A program made the translations under genes and the position numbers. Shown in pieces: positions 7,042-10,000 of a stretch of DNA of 10,000 bases (its first letter is position 1; each line of letters starts with the position of its first letter). Origin of the DNA: Asticcacaulis sp. Lineage in GTDB: Bacteria; Pseudomonadota; Alphaproteobacteria; Caulobacterales; Caulobacteraceae. The notes below the pieces were generated by a model. The model did not search any database. It was not told the DNA's origin and saw only the letters and a list, made by a program, of their open reading frames with translations. The DNA lies in NCBI RefSeq assembly GCF_020217185.1, contig NZ_JAIWNX010000298.1:1-10000 (forward strand), written 5' to 3'.

Positions 7042-10000
7042 ATGATGTCTGTTTCCGGCATGTCAAAGTTCAGGACGCGGTTGCTTTTGTCGGCGGGGGC
7101 GTGGGTCATCCTGTCGGGCGCCTCTGTGGCGCAATCCGTGCCGACCAGCAGCATCGCCACAGATGGCAGCGTTGGTCCTGCAGCCAACCTGTCAGGGCCA
7201 AACTATGTGGTTTCGCAGGGCTTGGGACAGACAAATGCCTCCGGCACAACGGTTTTGCACAGCTTCAGCCAGTTCAATCTGTTAACCGGCGAAAGCGTGA
7301 ATTTCACGGGCTCCTCAACGCTTACGGCCATTATTGCCCGTGTGACCGGCGGTACGCGGTCCGATATCAATGGCACGATTACCAGCAGCGCGCCCAACGC
7401 CTCCCTCTATCTGCTGAACCCGAACGGCTTTTTGTTTGGGCCTAGTTCAGTGATCAACGTGCCGGGAAGCCTGTATGTCTCGACGGCGCAGCGCCTGAAT
7501 TTTGCCGATCAGAGCTTCATCACCATGACGGCCTCTCCCGTTGGCAGTCTGAGTTCGGCCCCCATTGCCTCGTTTGGCTTTTTGTCCGGAGACCCAGTCA
7601 ATGGGGTTGGTGGTGGAGATATTGTCATCACCGGCAATAACCAGACCTTCCCAAACCTTACTAACGTCAATGGCGATGTCAGCTTTCTGGCCGCGAATAT
7701 CAGCGTCACGGATCGCGTCATACTGGCCAATCGGAACGCCGCGTCGCAATTGCGGCTCGGGGCCGTAGGGACGTCAAGCGGTGATGTCGGATTAAACGGA
7801 CGTGTCGCGCTGTTTGGTGGAAATCTCCTTCTTGATGGGTTCAGGAACAATAATGCGGCCTATGCCGCAGTAGCTGATCTTTATCTGTCCGGTGGCACAA
7901 TTCAGTTGCGCAATGGTACGGCCGTTAGTGACGCCGCGACCGCGGATACCCTTTGGCTTTTTACTCCGACCTCAGGTCAGACGAATTCCATTGATATCTC
8001 AGGAGGGGCGTTTCAGGCCTATTCATCGGGGATATCGAGGACAGTAGCAGGCAACATTACAAATGCGACCCCCGGACAGATTACGGTCAATCTGACGGGC
8101 AATTTAGATCTTTCAAGAAGTTACTTTTTTGCGGCGTCATGGCCGGGGCGTGCGGGCGATGTCATCATCCGTGCGGCCAATATGTCGCTTGATCAAAGTT
8201 ATATCAATACCATGGCGGGTACTTACGATGGAGGTACGATACGCCTTGATCTGAGTGGCAACCTATCCCTGACCAATTCCAGTCGCCTGGTCGCGCATGC
8301 ACCGGTGGCCAGCGCCGTTAACAACTATCAAAACACCTATAACCCTGCGGCTCCCGGCAATGCCGGTTCGATTGTTGTGAATGCAGGCGGACAAATTTCG
8401 CTTACAAATGGGTCCTATATAAGTGTGTCATCGGACGTGGCGAGCGGTACGGTACCTCGTTTAACCGGCAGTGCGCCCTATATGAGTGCGTTATCGAACA
8501 TGGCAGCGGGTGACGCTCCAACGGGGCGGGCCGGTTCTGTCACGCTCAATGCGGCCTCTCTCTTGATGACCGGAAGCGACATCAGTTTTGGGGCCCGGGG
8601 CGGACAACGCGCAGGCGGGACGCTCTCGATTACCACGACCGGAAATATTGATCTGACGGGCACATCAACGGCCACCAATACCAATTTCAACACGACCTTC
8701 GCCACTCTGGACGGGCGATCAGGCACGGGTACAGGTGGGACTCTGACTATCAATGCGGGTGGTCAGATCAATCTGACCAATGCGTCGATCAATGTCAGTA
8801 ATCTTTCGGGCGGTAACGGAGGCATTATTAATATCCGAGCCGCCGGATTAGCGGTTTCGAATAGTGGCTTTGCATTTCGCAGCCAAGGGGATTTCGCAGG
8901 CTCCGGCGGCTTAATGACGCTCGATACCATCGGAGATGTCACCTTTACAGGCTCTGGTCCTGCTTCAGGAGAAGTATATCAGGCTCTTGATGGGTCTGGG
9001 TGGTCAATAGAACGTACTAGCGGACTTGGCGGTAGTCTCCGGTTCAATATCGGCGGCAACCTGAGCTTTTTCGATACAGAAATGGATATGGGGGGAGGCT
9101 TAGTCGGCGGGAATGCCATTTTTAATGTCGGCCAAACATATACAAACCGCTCGTCGTCTCTCTTCAATGAAGGTGGTAACATTTCCATAACCGCCAATCG
9201 TATTGATTTGCTGGCGAGTGGTTTCACGAGATTGAGTAATAGCGATTTTCTTGCGTCCGGCGGTCAGATAGTTTTGCAAGCGCCCATAATTAATATCGGA
9301 ATGGACCGTGATCTTCAGATCGATGACGGAGTTATGATTGACGGTGGTTCAGGTAGTCGTATCATATTGAGAGCGAACACTCTCAATCTTGGATCTGGCA
9401 CGTTTATTCGCAGTGATTTTAGTACTAGACCAGCTAATGGTGTTGAATCGGTCAAAAACAGCGGTAGCATAGAGCTTTATGCTAGTACCTTGAATATTGC
9501 ACCAGGGGCTATTATACAGTCGGTCGCCCCTGAAGGCCGTGCCGGAGATATCACCATCGGTGCCACGGTGCTGAACATGACCGGCGGCAGTGTATCCACG
9601 CGCGGTCAGTCGGGCGGCATCATCCGGGTCGGGGTGGATGAGCAGATGTGGTTGCGGGGCGGCAGTATAAGCTCCACGATCGCCCAGTCTGCCAATGGCA
9701 CCGATGGAAATGTTTATATCGGTGTGACGCTCACTGAACCGCAGTTTGCCAGTGGCGCCTGCGACACCGTCTGTCAGGCTTATTGGCCTTTCTCGACGGA
9801 ATGGACGCCCGGTACGCGGTCCGGTATTCCCACCCGCTACGACTACAGCGCGGCCGATCTGAGGGCGGCCAATGCCGTTGGCCAGGTGATCTTCGGTTTT
9901 GGCGGCGGGCCATCCCCCGAACAACTCGCTTTGCCTTCGCAAGAGGTCGCGGGCGCAGAAACCAGCTCGCCACCCGTTTATATGAGTGCGTTCGATCGTA
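7042..10000 (+). CDS. Two-partner-secretion exoprotein (TpsA, filamentous haemagglutinin type), 3' end beyond window
   Basis: An uninterrupted frame of at least 986 codons, still open at the last base. The signal peptide has basic residues at 9-13 (KFRTR), a hydrophobic core, and likely cleavage at ASVA|QS after residue 30. The TPS secretion domain covers roughly 35-300, with SQFNLLTGESVNF and LYLLNPNGFLFG; the NPNG motif is at 126-129. TpsA proteins cross the outer membrane through a dedicated TpsB (FhaC/ShlB-type) pore. Residues about 340-900 are Gly/Asn/Ser/Thr-rich beta-helix repeats. Only two cysteines occur, C907 and C911 (C-x3-C). The start is ATG at 7042 or the adjacent 7045, preceded by GAGGGGGAAG. 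It follows the CHAT gene by 10 bases. Codons around 9180-9480 are more AT-rich than those that follow. The final length and any C-terminal domain cannot be seen; adhesin or surface fibre is the most likely role. Confidence 0.93.
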   Translation, partial: MMSVSGMSKFRTRLLLSAGAWVILSGASVAQSVPTSSIATDGSVGPAANLSGPNYVVSQGLGQTNASGTTVLHSFSQFNLLTGESVNFTGSSTLTAIIARVTGGTRSDINGTITSSAPNASLYLLNPNGFLFGPSSVINVPGSLYVSTAQRLNFADQSFITMTASPVGSLSSAPIASFGFLSGDPVNGVGGGDIVITGNNQTFPNLTNVNGDVSFLAANISVTDRVILANRNAASQLRLGAVGTSSGDVGLNGRVALFGGNLLLDGFRNNNAAYAAVADLYLSGGTIQLRNGTAVSDAATADTLWLFTPTSGQTNSIDISGGAFQAYSSGISRTVAGNITNATPGQITVNLTGNLDLSRSYFFAASWPGRAGDVIIRAANMSLDQSYINTMAGTYDGGTIRLDLSGNLSLTNSSRLVAHAPVASAVNNYQNTYNPAAPGNAGSIVVNAGGQISLTNGSYISVSSDVASGTVPRLTGSAPYMSALSNMAAGDAPTGRAGSVTLNAASLLMTGSDISFGARGGQRAGGTLSITTTGNIDLTGTSTATNTNFNTTFATLDGRSGTGTGGTLTINAGGQINLTNASINVSNLSGGNGGIINIRAAGLAVSNSGFAFRSQGDFAGSGGLMTLDTIGDVTFTGSGPASGEVYQALDGSGWSIERTSGLGGSLRFNIGGNLSFFDTEMDMGGGLVGGNAIFNVGQTYTNRSSSLFNEGGNISITANRIDLLASGFTRLSNSDFLASGGQIVLQAPIINIGMDRDLQIDDGVMIDGGSGSRIILRANTLNLGSGTFIRSDFSTRPANGVESVKNSGSIELYASTLNIAPGAIIQSVAPEGRAGDITIGATVLNMTGGSVSTRGQSGGIIRVGVDEQMWLRGGSISSTIAQSANGTDGNVYIGVTLTEPQFASGACDTVCQAYWPFSTEWTPGTRSGIPTRYDYSAADLRAANAVGQVIFGFGGGPSPEQLALPSQEVAGAETSSPPVYMSAFDR
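8071..9222 (+). repeat. Degenerate beta-helix repeat array within the TpsA gene
   Basis: At least ten copies of a 16-18 residue unit approximating G-G-x-[IL]-x-[IVL]-x-x-x-G-x-[IL]-x-[LF]-[TS]-x-[ST] recur at residues about 344, 397, 441, 497, 525, 565, 593, 622, 663 and 711, spaced 28-53 residues apart. The closest pair is at 441 and 565 (NAGGQISLTNGS and NAGGQINLTNAS). Their DNA differs at many synonymous positions, so the duplication is old. The pattern fits stacked right-handed beta-helix rungs. Confidence 0.65.

Noticed and set aside
9349..9942. 197-codon minus-strand open frame opposite the TpsA gene
   Set aside because: The plus strand encodes a clear TPS exoprotein throughout; the minus product is Arg/Gly/Thr-rich with no family resemblance. 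The same applies to the long antisense frames opposite nrtA (2391-2951) and the porin (3886-4416).
8479..9992. Shared 14-base word TATATGAGTGCGTT at 8479 and 9979
   Set aside because: In frame both times, but a match of this length is not unlikely by chance in 10 kb and flanking bases do not match.

Overview
The window has the gene organisation, codon use and moderately high GC of an alphaproteobacterium. A twin-arginine nitrate-binding protein, an AlgE-like 'alginate export' porin and a TTGACG-type promoter element would suit Caulobacterales such as Asticcacaulis or Brevundimonas. That placement is inference from gene content, not from a marker gene.

Left half (110-4656, minus strand): a compact nitrate-uptake operon. 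Transcribed leftward, the order is a leader RNA, an outer-membrane porin (4482-3229), a periplasmic nitrate-binding protein NrtA (3215-1965), an inner-membrane permease NrtB (1909-1001), an ABC ATPase of the NrtC/NrtD type (989-180), and a strong intrinsic terminator (150-110). The porin would admit substrate through the outer membrane, NrtA would capture it, and NrtB with the ATPase would drive import. The leader (about 4622-4483) holds two tandem hairpins with six-base loops, each with A at loop position 1 and G at position 4. This is the hallmark of RNAs bound by ANTAR antiterminators (NasT/NasR type). A long intrinsic terminator with nine U residues follows, just ahead of the porin start. 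The operon is therefore very probably controlled by nitrate-responsive antitermination. A stable UUCG-capped hairpin separates nrtA from nrtB and may set the binding protein above the membrane components.

Right half (4872-10000, plus strand): a divergent two-gene unit that runs off the window. The first gene encodes a 719-residue exported TPR-CHAT protein with an intact caspase-like His/Cys pair. Ten bases later begins a very large two-partner-secretion exoprotein (TpsA, filamentous-haemagglutinin type), open to the last base (at least 986 residues). It has a signal peptide, a TPS domain with an NPNG motif, a long repeat-built beta-helix and only two cysteines, a C-x3-C pair near residue 910. 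A TpsB transporter is expected further right but lies outside the window. The pairing of a periplasmic CHAT peptidase with a TPS exoprotein is the least explained system here.

I saw no tRNA, rRNA, insertion sequence, CRISPR array or phage feature.
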